Source: an uncultured Dyadobacter sp. (lineage in GTDB: Bacteria; Bacteroidota; Bacteroidia; Cytophagales; Spirosomataceae). From it: a stretch of DNA of 5,376 bases. Shown here piece after piece: positions 1-5,376 of the stretch. The DNA lies in contig CAMLNK010000370.1 of the NCBI GenBank assembly GCA_946481035.1, positions 1 to 5,376 on the forward strand. Direction: 5' to 3'. The first letter of the stretch is position 1; each line of letters starts with the position of its first letter. Below the pieces are notes generated by a model that was given only the letters and a program-made list of their open reading frames with translations, did not search any database and was not told where the DNA came from. A program made the position numbers and the translations under genes.

Positions 1-251
1 TGATCAATACCAGTTACCGGGCCGAGGCATTTTATTATAATATTGATGAATACCCTGAAAAAATACAGAACTTTGTAAAAGGTTCAACGGCATTTGCCGC
101 CATGAAAATTCTGGAAGGATATAAGTTTTCGGACCCGATTGGTACTGGCTATGGGATCAGCCTGCAAGGGACAAGTGAAAATTGCCGGCTCATTTTCGAC
201 CAGGACGGAAACTTTGTGAATATGACTTACCAGACCGCATTATACCGATGA
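1..251 (+). CDS. 3' end of a small PepSY-like (putative beta-lactamase-inhibitor-like) protein, partial
   Basis: An open frame enters from the left edge (first full codon at base 3) and ends at TGA 249-251, giving 82 visible residues. The C-terminal half carries a segment ending RLIFDQDGNFVNMTY (about residues 62-76). Its pattern of hydrophobic strand, FD-x-DG-N-F and a final aromatic strand is typical of the Bacteroidota PepSY-like periplasmic family, where one or two short alpha/beta units end in 'leFdkdGnw'. The preceding residues (YPEKIQNFVKGSTAFAAMKI, about 17-36) would be the helix of that unit. The start and any signal peptide lie outside the window, so localisation cannot be judged. 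The family has no firmly established function, and this assignment rests on motif resemblance only. The gene runs in the same direction as the sigma factor 44 nt downstream, and no convincing terminator lies between them, so co-transcription is possible. The reality of the coding frame is fairly sure; the family call is tentative. Confidence 0.6.
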   Translation, partial: INTSYRAEAFYYNIDEYPEKIQNFVKGSTAFAAMKILEGYKFSDPIGTGYGISLQGTSENCRLIFDQDGNFVNMTYQTALYR

Positions 252-256
252 ACGAA

Positions 257-268
257 AAATAATTATTT
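257..268. repeat. 12-bp perfect AT palindrome upstream of the sigma factor gene
   Basis: AAATAATTATTT is a perfect self-complementary 12-mer in the 44-nt gap between the upstream gene and the sigma factor start at 296. It could be an operator half or simply AT-rich promoter DNA. It has no GC stem, so it is unlikely to be a terminator. No good match to the Bacteroidota promoter pattern (TTG, about 19-21 nt, TAnnTTTG) is visible in the gap. The sigma gene may therefore be read from a promoter inside or before the upstream gene, or from a non-housekeeping promoter. Confidence 0.3.
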
Positions 269-295
269 CAACGATACACTTCATAACCCCTCTGA

Positions 296-880
296 ATGAC
301 CTTTTTCCGCAGTAAGAAATACAGTTCGCTAGCCGATCTGGTTCGGGCTTGTCAGGCCGGCGATACCAGGGCGCAAACTGCATTCTATGAACGGTACAAA
401 TCCAGGCTGCTCGGGCTCTGCCTGCGTTATGCGAAAACCAAAGCGGAGGCGGAGGATATTTTTCAGGATGGATTTATCAAAGTATTTAAGAATATCAATG
501 AATTAAGGAACGTGGAGGTGATCGATGCCTGGGTGAAATCTGTGGTGATCCGAACGGCGATCAATTACTATCACCGGACTACAAAGGAACAGCAGCTGCA
601 TTCGAACCTCGAAGATTTTCAGCGCGAGATCGATTCAGGGGATTATGGAAAGATTATCACGCAGATAGATATGAATGTACTGTTGAATGTGATCAATACA
701 TTACCGGACGGATACCGGATGATTATCAACCTGCATTTGATAGATGGTTATACCCACAGCGAAATCGGCGAAATGCTTTCTATTTCCGATAGTACGTCAC
801 GATCGCAATTTTTAAGAGGAAGGAATTTATTAATGAGGAAGTTACAGGAAAAAGGAATTACGCAATATGAAATCTTCTGA
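296..880 (+). CDS. ECF (sigma-70 family, group 4) RNA polymerase sigma factor
   Basis: This 194-residue protein has the usual length and two-domain plan of an extracytoplasmic-function sigma factor. Residues about 13-97 form region 2: it opens LVRACQAGDTRAQTAFYERY, continues with the core-binding stretch AEAEDIFQDGFIKVFKNI (about 50-67) and ends with the -10-recognising helix DAWVKSVVIRTAINYYHR (about 78-94). Residues about 126-184 form region 4, with the LPDGYRMIINLHLIDGYTHS boundary and a helix-turn-helix (EIGEMLSISDSTSRSQFLRG, about 156-175) that would contact the -35 element. There is no region 3 and no C-terminal extension. The ATG at 296 leaves the standard short N-terminus; no Shine-Dalgarno motif precedes it, which is normal in Bacteroidota. 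Its 3' end overlaps the next gene by 14 nt, and that gene has the features of its anti-sigma factor. The region 4 wording resembles sigma factors of the kind called ECF21 in Bacteroidota, but assigning the group needs a profile search. Target promoters are unknown; autoregulation is common in such pairs. Confidence 0.95.
   Translation: MTFFRSKKYSSLADLVRACQAGDTRAQTAFYERYKSRLLGLCLRYAKTKAEAEDIFQDGFIKVFKNINELRNVEVIDAWVKSVVIRTAINYYHRTTKEQQLHSNLEDFQREIDSGDYGKIITQIDMNVLLNVINTLPDGYRMIINLHLIDGYTHSEIGEMLSISDSTSRSQFLRGRNLLMRKLQEKGITQYEIF
852..869 (+). promoter_or_regulatory. Ribosome-binding site and coupled start of the anti-sigma gene inside the sigma gene
   Basis: AAGGAA (852-857) lies 9 nt before the ATG at 867, inside the last codons of the sigma gene, whose TGA is at 878-880. 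The 14-nt overlap and the internal purine-rich site suggest translational coupling. This would tie anti-sigma output to sigma output. Confidence 0.5.
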
Positions 881-2225
881 CGAGCAGATCGACGAGGAGT
901 TGCGTAAAGCTCTCCGGGAACGATTCGACAATTTTGAGAGATTACCCGACCCGACCCTGAGGGAAAAGATATTCGCAGGGCTGGGCGGAGGAACCAGCAT
1001 GGTCCAAACAGGCCTGATAGCCTCGCTGTTGCTCCTCATTACGCTGACGGCCGCGGTGTATATTGTTTCGTATTCGATTGTGCGCAAAAATGAAATCGCC
1101 GCCGGTGCGCAGCAGTTTACTACTCCCGCTTCGCAGGCGCCGGACAAGGCCATCGACAAGCCGGAAAGCGATACCGGCAGCGCGGATTTGGTTCAGGGAG
1201 GCTCGGAAGAGTCCATAGGAACCAAGCAGGCAATCCCTGGGGTGAATGCACCCGCGCACGTTACGCGCGTAACCCGCCCGGTCGCGAAGGCGCACAGGTA
1301 TAAGCGGGCCGATGTGGTCAAGCTCATCGAAATGATTAAATCGAACCCGTCGTCTTTCGGCTCGCTTTGGATTGATGACAGGTATATTTCTCCTGCCGAC
1401 AGGGCTTTCCTGGAATCGGAGTTGGATAAAATATTGTCCGGCAATGCATTAGCCGACAGCGCTGCCGCCGCTGAACGCGATATGAAAGAACTGGAAGGGC
1501 CCTCGTTGGCCGATCAAGACATCGGGGTGCTGGATCACAGGCCATTGGCCCTTCCTGAATATAACTGGCAACCCGACAGTCTCATAACCCCCGAAGAACC
1601 CCAAAAACGGTACGAATTTCTTTTCAAGGAACGCTGGGGCATCATTACGGCGCTTACGCCGCTCCGAACATTCCAGATCCTGACCGTGAGGCCGGGAAAT
1701 GGCGTTGTTTACCAGAACTTCGAACTACCCGGGAAAATTTCTGCGGAAACAGTCGGATACAAATTCTCGGCCGGAGTGGAACGTAAAGGCTTTCAATTGC
1801 TGCTCAATTACGGGCAATTCAAACAGTCGTACCGGTATGAGATCGCCACCAGTGAGTTTGTCGTAGGGCCGGACCTGACCGGAAATTATGAGGTTGTGAG
1901 AAAGGGGATTCCGCAGCACGAGAACAGTACGGTGCGTCTGGTAGGGGTGTCCGTCAGGAAACACACGGTACGCCGGTCGCATTTCCTGCGCAACTATTTC
2001 GGCGATTTCGGTGCGGAGTTCAGCCGCGACCTTACCTCGAAAAAGAACCTGGTTTGGCTTAATGCAGGTTTCGGTAAGGAGCTTTTTGCCGGGAACAATA
2101 CGGTGATGACCGTCGGGCCCTATTTTGAATACAGCCTGTCCAAACTTCGTAATCCCGACAATCCTTTCAAAATTCAGCCGTACCAGATCGGGCTTTCCGT
2201 GGGTTTGCGGTATACCAAAAAATAG
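867..2225 (+). CDS. Probable trans-envelope (Dma-type) anti-sigma factor with outer-membrane beta-barrel
   Basis: This 452-residue protein has four visible parts. Residues 1-45 are charged and soluble, with the pattern IDEELRKALRERFDNFERLP then LREKIFAGL, like the short anti-sigma segment of Bacteroidota proteins (acidic/amphipathic helix, Pro-rich break, second helix). Residues about 46-71 form a single hydrophobic helix (LIASLLLLITLTAAVYIVS). Residues about 75-249 form a polar, Ala/Pro/Ser-rich linker with one likely folded helical island (about 144-190). Residues about 250-452 contain repeated alternating amphipathic beta-strands rich in aromatics and Gly, closing with YQIGLSVGLRYTKK, as in small eight-strand outer-membrane barrels. 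No cleavable signal peptide is seen, because the hydrophobic stretch starts too far in. The plan matches dual membrane-spanning anti-sigma (Dma) proteins reported in Bacteroides thetaiotaomicron: cytoplasmic sigma-binding end, inner-membrane helix, periplasmic linker, outer-membrane barrel. The inferred role is to hold the adjacent sigma factor and release it when the outer membrane or barrel is perturbed. The alternative is an ordinary membrane protein with a periplasmic beta-domain. The gene ends 5 nt from the convergent downstream gene. Confidence 0.85.
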   Translation: MKSSDEQIDEELRKALRERFDNFERLPDPTLREKIFAGLGGGTSMVQTGLIASLLLLITLTAAVYIVSYSIVRKNEIAAGAQQFTTPASQAPDKAIDKPESDTGSADLVQGGSEESIGTKQAIPGVNAPAHVTRVTRPVAKAHRYKRADVVKLIEMIKSNPSSFGSLWIDDRYISPADRAFLESELDKILSGNALADSAAAAERDMKELEGPSLADQDIGVLDHRPLALPEYNWQPDSLITPEEPQKRYEFLFKERWGIITALTPLRTFQILTVRPGNGVVYQNFELPGKISAETVGYKFSAGVERKGFQLLLNYGQFKQSYRYEIATSEFVVGPDLTGNYEVVRKGIPQHENSTVRLVGVSVRKHTVRRSHFLRNYFGDFGAEFSRDLTSKKNLVWLNAGFGKELFAGNNTVMTVGPYFEYSLSKLRNPDNPFKIQPYQIGLSVGLRYTKK

Positions 2226-2230
2226 GGCTT

Positions 2231-4798
2231 TTACACCTCCGATTTAAGAATATCGGCCAGCTCCCGCCTGAACTCCTCGCCGTAAATGTTATTATACTCG
2301 CGCGTGAAGCTTTCGAAGGTACTTTTGGCGAGTGAATGCTTGCCCAGCAATGCAAACGACTTGCATTTGAGGACCATCGCTTCTTCATTGGCCGGATCGA
2401 AATACGAAATATTGTTCGCCAGGCGGATGACGAACTCAGGGTCGTCGGACACCGGAATGCTCCCGGCATAATTCAGATAGGTATTGACGACGATGTTTGA
2501 AATCTCGGATTTGAAAGGATCGAGCCATTCAAATTCCATATTGGACAGGAAACTTCCTTTGTTGGTAATGCCGATCAGCGCCTCGATCATCGGGCGGTCG
2601 ATCATTTTGGAAGAGGTGATATTCATGAAATCGAGGTAATCGATATGCACTTCGTTTTCATCGAAATCGAGCTTCCAATGCCCGGCGTTCATCACGATCT
2701 GGCAATGCGGCATTTTGGTAAGGATCGCTTTCAGTTTCGTGAGGTTCACCGATCGGTTGTTCCGCGCGCTCTCCGCGGTTTTATCCGACCACAGCAGTTC
2801 CCGCAATTTATCCGAATTAATACCTCTCTTCCAGCGAATCGTGTACAGTAAAATGACGAGGAAAAGCTCCTTGATGAGTGGCGTGAATGCCTGCGTAATA
2901 TCGTTGCCGGTATTGTCGGCGAGCTGTAAATCCCCGAATAGCGAAATGCTGTTCTTCTCCGGCAATAATGTCGTGCTGTTACTCTTGCGCGATGGGGCCG
3001 GGGCTGGAAGTATCTCCATTGGTTGAATATTTTCCGTCCTGGAAGCGCTCGCCCGTGCGCCCCGCCTGCGGAAATATAGCCATGCGCCGCCCAGCAGCAT
3101 TATTGCCCCGGCTACGGCGAAAGGCCAAATGGGCAGCCTATCATTTTCGGCGGCTGCGACCTCCTTGTGCGCCTCATGTACGGGCGTGAGCAGCGTGTAC
3201 ACGTGCATGACGGTCTGCTTGTCGTCCTCGCTGCGTGTCATTGTGAACGCTACAAGTTGTTTGCCGGCCGGACAGTAGAACAGATCCGCAAAGGAATGGG
3301 TGTCGTGGAAAGAATAGGGGATAGCCGTTGCCATTTCCCTGAATTCCGGTTTATCAAGCGATCCGCGGACGAGTTGCAGCTCGGAATTGTAGCGGTTTTT
3401 GGGAAAACTCAATGCATAAAAATGCCCGTCAGGGAAAACGAGCGAATTGGCAAAATTCAGCTCCGGCAGGTCTGCGCCGGTGTCGTATACTTTTTTCCAA
3501 AGCCCTGTCCGAGGGTCGAAGAGCAGCAGGTCGTTCCAGCTTCTGGGGTTCAGGATCTGTTGCCCCGTCATGCTGCCATATCCGCCAAGCACATACATCC
3601 CTTTTGGTCCGAGGCCACCCGCGGCCAGGTAACGGGGCGTATAGGCTCCGCCGACGGTATCGTTCGCTACAATGCTCCATTTGCCCGTAGGCATATGGTA
3701 GCGGTGCACTTTGTTTTTATAGGTCAAATGCCCGTAGCCGCCGAAAATATACAGCGAGGAATCCGTTGCGGAATAGAACTTATTGGCATGCCAGTACTCC
3801 GTAGAACTTTCAGGAATGGGGAAAATAAAATTGTGGTCCCATTTCCGGCTCGCAAAATCAAAGCGGGCGATACGTTGCTGATCGGCATTGTAGGTGTACA
3901 AATTGCCCGAAACCGTATCCACAAACGCCTGGTTACCCTTTGCTAAATGCAGTCTTCCCGATTGGTAAGGATAAGAAACAGTCACCTGGCTCGCTACCGA
4001 ATAGGTATGCAGGCTGTCTTCCCCGATCAGGTAAAGCATCTCGCGTTTCTGATCCAATGCCGAGCAGGCGAATCCGCTGGTAACCATTCGCTTGCGGGGC
4101 TGCCAGGCTTCCCGCAACCTTTCGATCCAGACCGGGTTTTTCGCCACGGCTGCCACTTTCCCCTGCTCATTATGAGCCTTTTCACCGGAATGTTCATTCA
4201 ACGGCCAGAACCCTGCCGGTTTGCCGTCTTCGGAAAGGCTGATGTTGGCAAGATTCATCGGCGGTACGTCCGTCGTCTGGAACGACTTATGCTGGTTGGC
4301 CCCGAAAAGAAGCTGGTAACAGCCGCCGGAAGCAATATCCAGCCCATGCGTGTACGTCTTGCCGCCTGAGGTAATGCTTAGTTTGCCAGCTTCCGCATTG
4401 AGTTTAACCACAAATTTGCTCTGTCTGCCGAAAAGCGCCTGATCGGGAATATTGAAAGCGATTCCGGACAGTTTATCGCCGGTAATAACGCGGAAACGGC
4501 CATTGGCAGCGGCAATCCCGTTGTCGTAAATGAGGTCGATATTGTGTTTATCATCGCCAATGAGGCGGAAAATGTAGCCGAAATAGGTTTTTTGTTTCGG
4601 TACGAAAGAAAGATCGAATGTCAGTTCGAGGCTTTCCGAAAAGCAAACCGGCTTTGCGGGCGTAAGGTCGAGCATGGTCCGATGGTCCTGCAAAACTTCA
4701 TAGCTCGCAAAGCGCAGGCCGTGCGACTGGGCTTTTGCCGGGCTTCCGGTGATTGAAATAATATAAAAAAGTAGAAGGAGGAAAACGGGTGATTTCAT
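2231..4798 (-). CDS. Membrane-anchored SARP/BTAD-type transcriptional regulator with LamG-like and kelch periplasmic sensor
   Basis: Read from the ATG at 4796-4798, the protein has 855 residues. Residues 1-23 are a clear signal peptide (MKSPVF, hydrophobic core, SPAKA before Gln-24). Residues about 27-230 look like a concanavalin/LamG-type beta-sandwich (LELTFDLSF, FVVKLNAEAGKLSITSGGK, MNLANISLSEDGKPAGFWPL). Residues about 245-540 form a kelch-like propeller, with blades around SLYIFGGYGHLTYKNKVHRY (348-367) and GMYVLGGYGSM (400-410), each followed by a GxW strand turn (PTGKW, RTGLW). One transmembrane helix spans about 555-576 and is followed by RRRGAR, which puts the C-terminus in the cytoplasm. 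Residues about 618-714 resemble the winged-helix DNA-binding domain of SARP regulators (ISLFGDLQL, LIKELFLVILLYTI, INSDKLRELLWSD, NLTKLKAIL, GHWKLDF). Residues about 715-843 resemble the helical BTAD/TPR domain (ANNISYFDPANEEAMVLKCK then LGKHSLAKSTFESFTREYNN). The inferred role is a one-component regulator like ToxR in topology, sensing a periplasmic ligand, perhaps a glycan. The frame is open to an upstream ATG at 4867, but that would bury the signal peptide 23 residues in. Ligand and targets are unknown. Confidence 0.9.
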   Translation of the reverse strand: MKSPVFLLLLFYIISITGSPAKAQSHGLRFASYEVLQDHRTMLDLTPAKPVCFSESLELTFDLSFVPKQKTYFGYIFRLIGDDKHNIDLIYDNGIAAANGRFRVITGDKLSGIAFNIPDQALFGRQSKFVVKLNAEAGKLSITSGGKTYTHGLDIASGGCYQLLFGANQHKSFQTTDVPPMNLANISLSEDGKPAGFWPLNEHSGEKAHNEQGKVAAVAKNPVWIERLREAWQPRKRMVTSGFACSALDQKREMLYLIGEDSLHTYSVASQVTVSYPYQSGRLHLAKGNQAFVDTVSGNLYTYNADQQRIARFDFASRKWDHNFIFPIPESSTEYWHANKFYSATDSSLYIFGGYGHLTYKNKVHRYHMPTGKWSIVANDTVGGAYTPRYLAAGGLGPKGMYVLGGYGSMTGQQILNPRSWNDLLLFDPRTGLWKKVYDTGADLPELNFANSLVFPDGHFYALSFPKNRYNSELQLVRGSLDKPEFREMATAIPYSFHDTHSFADLFYCPAGKQLVAFTMTRSEDDKQTVMHVYTLLTPVHEAHKEVAAAENDRLPIWPFAVAGAIMLLGGAWLYFRRRGARASASRTENIQPMEILPAPAPSRKSNSTTLLPEKNSISLFGDLQLADNTGNDITQAFTPLIKELFLVILLYTIRWKRGINSDKLRELLWSDKTAESARNNRSVNLTKLKAILTKMPHCQIVMNAGHWKLDFDENEVHIDYLDFMNITSSKMIDRPMIEALIGITNKGSFLSNMEFEWLDPFKSEISNIVVNTYLNYAGSIPVSDDPEFVIRLANNISYFDPANEEAMVLKCKSFALLGKHSLAKSTFESFTREYNNIYGEEFRRELADILKSEV

Positions 4799-4915
4799 GG
4801 GTTGGTCCTGGGGCAGTACCGGGCCAGCGTCGCTCAATGCGATTTCAGGAGGCATTAAATGGCTCATATGAGGTCGGCCCGGTTCAGGTAATACGCAGTC
4901 GCTGTTAATAATTTA

Positions 4916-4923
4916 CAAAAGTT
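4916..4923 (-). promoter_or_regulatory. Candidate Bacteroidota -7 promoter element for the SARP-like gene
   Basis: On the minus strand this reads AACTTTTG, one base off the Bacteroidota -7 consensus TAnnTTTG. No clear TTG -33 element is found at the usual spacing upstream, where the sequence is mostly a T run. If used, transcription would start near 4909, giving a leader of roughly 110 nt to the preferred ATG. The call is weak and rests on a single near-match in AT-rich DNA. Confidence 0.25.
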
Positions 4924-4934
4924 AAAAAAAACTT
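4919..4934. repeat. Short inverted repeat across an A-tract, possible operator
   Basis: AAGTT (4919-4923) and AACTT (4930-4934) are inverted arms separated by six A residues, and they overlap the candidate -7 element. Five-base arms in AT-rich DNA can arise by chance. The position is what makes the repeat a candidate regulator site. Confidence 0.2.
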
Positions 4935-4966
4935 GAAATAATATAAGGCTGCGAACGCCGGTGCCT

Positions 4967-5003
4967 TAAAAATATGCGCCCCGGCCGTTTCCGACCGGGG
5001 CGC
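4967..5003 (-). terminator. Intrinsic terminator downstream of the T9SS protein gene
   Basis: GCGCCCCGG (4976-4984) pairs perfectly with CCGGGGCGC (4995-5003), forming a 9-bp GC-rich stem with a 10-nt loop that can add two more pairs. On the minus strand the stem is followed by ATATTTTT (4975-4968), a U tract in RNA. It lies 31-67 nt after the TAG of the T9SS protein gene (stop at 5034-5036). It therefore ends that transcript and insulates the downstream SARP-like gene. On the plus strand there is no T run, so it acts in one direction. Confidence 0.85.
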
Positions 5004-5033
5004 TCTTGCCAGAGGGATATGAGGAATATAAAT

Positions 5034-5376
5034 CTAAGGTTTTACGATCTTGCGTTCGACCCCATCGACCTTTACAATGTAAGTCCCGGAAGGCCAGCTG
5101 GCAATATTCAGCTCAAAATAGGGCCTGCCCGGCGCAGATGAATGCATTTTCTTTCCTGCGGCATTCACGATATCGACCTGTAAAATGCGGGCGTCGGATT
5201 GCAGCGCCAGTACGTTGGCGGCAGGGTTGGGATACACATTCACGGCTACCGGCCGCTGGATTTCCGCCGTCACTATGCTGCTGTACGCGAACGAGCCATC
5301 GAGATCAGCCATTTTCAAACGGTAATAAAAACGTCCTGCGGGCAGATTAGCGTCCGTATACCGGTAATCGTTGCCG
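5034..5376 (-). CDS. C-terminal end of a T9SS-secreted surface protein (type A sorting domain), partial
   Basis: The frame is open to the right edge, so the 5' part and start lie outside; 113 residues are visible. The first visible residues, about 1-30 (GNDYRYTDANLPAGRFYYRL then KMADLDGSFAYS), match the fibronectin-like strand pattern 'YYRLKxxDxDGxxxYS' that commonly precedes the sorting domain in Bacteroidota secreted proteins. The last ~70 residues are a T9SS type A C-terminal domain: VNVYPNPAANVLAL, then ILQVDIVNAAGKKM, then FELNIASWPSGTYIVKV and the basic end ERKIVKP. In this family the signal directs passage through the type IX secretion pore and is usually cleaved when the protein is attached or released at the surface. 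The catalytic or binding part is not in the window, so the substrate cannot be named. A possible start codon at 5318 (TTG) is inside the conserved block and is not a real start. A strong terminator follows. Confidence 0.92.
   Translation of the reverse strand, partial: GNDYRYTDANLPAGRFYYRLKMADLDGSFAYSSIVTAEIQRPVAVNVYPNPAANVLALQSDARILQVDIVNAAGKKMHSSAPGRPYFELNIASWPSGTYIVKVDGVERKIVKP

Larger units (their letters stand above)
4799..4966. other. Intergenic region upstream of the SARP-like regulator
   Basis: This stretch has no convincing gene. The part next to the regulator (4799-4867) can be read as an in-frame N-terminal extension but lacks signal-peptide character. The part from about 4904 to 4950 is very AT-rich, with an eight-base A run on the + strand at 4924-4931. 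It is the likely promoter region of the minus-strand regulator. On the minus strand, AGGA lies 7 nt before the ATG at 4798 and is a possible weak ribosome-binding site supporting that start. Confidence 0.5.

Noticed and set aside
842..1295. Minus-strand open frames of 105 and 117 codons opposite the anti-sigma gene start
   Set aside because: Both overlap each other and the real sigma/anti-sigma genes, have no domain signature, and look like shadow frames.
2205..2232. Possible bidirectional terminator between the convergent genes (GGTATACC palindrome and AAAA...TTTT around 2217-2232)
   Set aside because: The palindrome cannot form a hairpin loop by itself and the A/T stem is only about four weak pairs. 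There is not enough structure to call a terminator.
3167..3946. A 259-codon open frame on the + strand opposite the SARP-like gene
   Set aside because: It lies wholly antisense to a gene with clear domains and a signal peptide. Its translation shows no recognisable domain and is rich in the Arg/His/Cys residues typical of reverse-strand shadows.
3947..4369. A 140-codon + strand open frame opposite the regulator
   Set aside because: It is antisense to the LamG-like and propeller coding region, with no ribosome-binding site and no recognisable domain.
4907..4942. Direct repeats AATAAT at 4907-4912 and 4937-4942 as SARP-type binding sites
   Set aside because: Six-base AT repeats 30 bp apart are expected by chance in such AT-rich DNA, and the spacing does not fit the closely spaced heptamer repeats known for SARP regulators.
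5006..5350. A 114-codon open frame on the + strand across the right end
   Set aside because: It is antisense to the T9SS sorting domain, which has an unmistakable motif pattern, and its start sits beside the terminator stem.

Overview
The window looks like a chromosomal segment of a Bacteroidota bacterium, most likely a Cytophagales member of the Dyadobacter/Spirosoma kind. The grounds are a type IX secretion (T9SS) C-terminal sorting domain, an ECF sigma factor paired with an anti-sigma/beta-barrel protein of a type known from Bacteroidota, starts that mostly lack strong Shine-Dalgarno sequences, and balanced GC content. The genus is inference; the phylum is well supported. No mobile element, CRISPR array, tRNA or rRNA was seen.

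Layout. Bases 1-251 (+) hold the 3' end of a small protein resembling the PepSY-like family. After a 44-nt gap comes an ECF sigma factor (296-880, +), whose end overlaps by 14 nt the start of a 452-residue protein (867-2225, +). That protein has an N-terminal cytoplasmic anti-sigma-like segment, one inner-membrane helix, a long periplasmic linker and a C-terminal outer-membrane-type beta-barrel. This is the architecture of the 'dual membrane-spanning anti-sigma' (Dma) proteins described in Bacteroides thetaiotaomicron. Five bases further on, convergent, lies a large gene (2231-4798, -). It encodes a signal peptide, a LamG-like beta-sandwich, a kelch-type propeller, one transmembrane helix and a cytoplasmic SARP/BTAD-type DNA-binding regulator. 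An AT-rich upstream region (about 4799-4975) and a strong intrinsic terminator (4967-5003, -) separate it from the C-terminal end of a T9SS-secreted protein (5034-5376, -), which enters from the right edge.

How the genes may work together. The core of the window is two unrelated signalling devices that each link the cell exterior to transcription in one polypeptide or one pair. One is a sigma/anti-sigma pair whose anti-sigma appears to reach the outer membrane. The other is a one-component membrane-anchored transcription factor with a large periplasmic sensor that has carbohydrate-binding-like folds. The signals and target genes of both cannot be read from the window. The T9SS protein is in a separate transcription unit and is only a positional candidate as a target.
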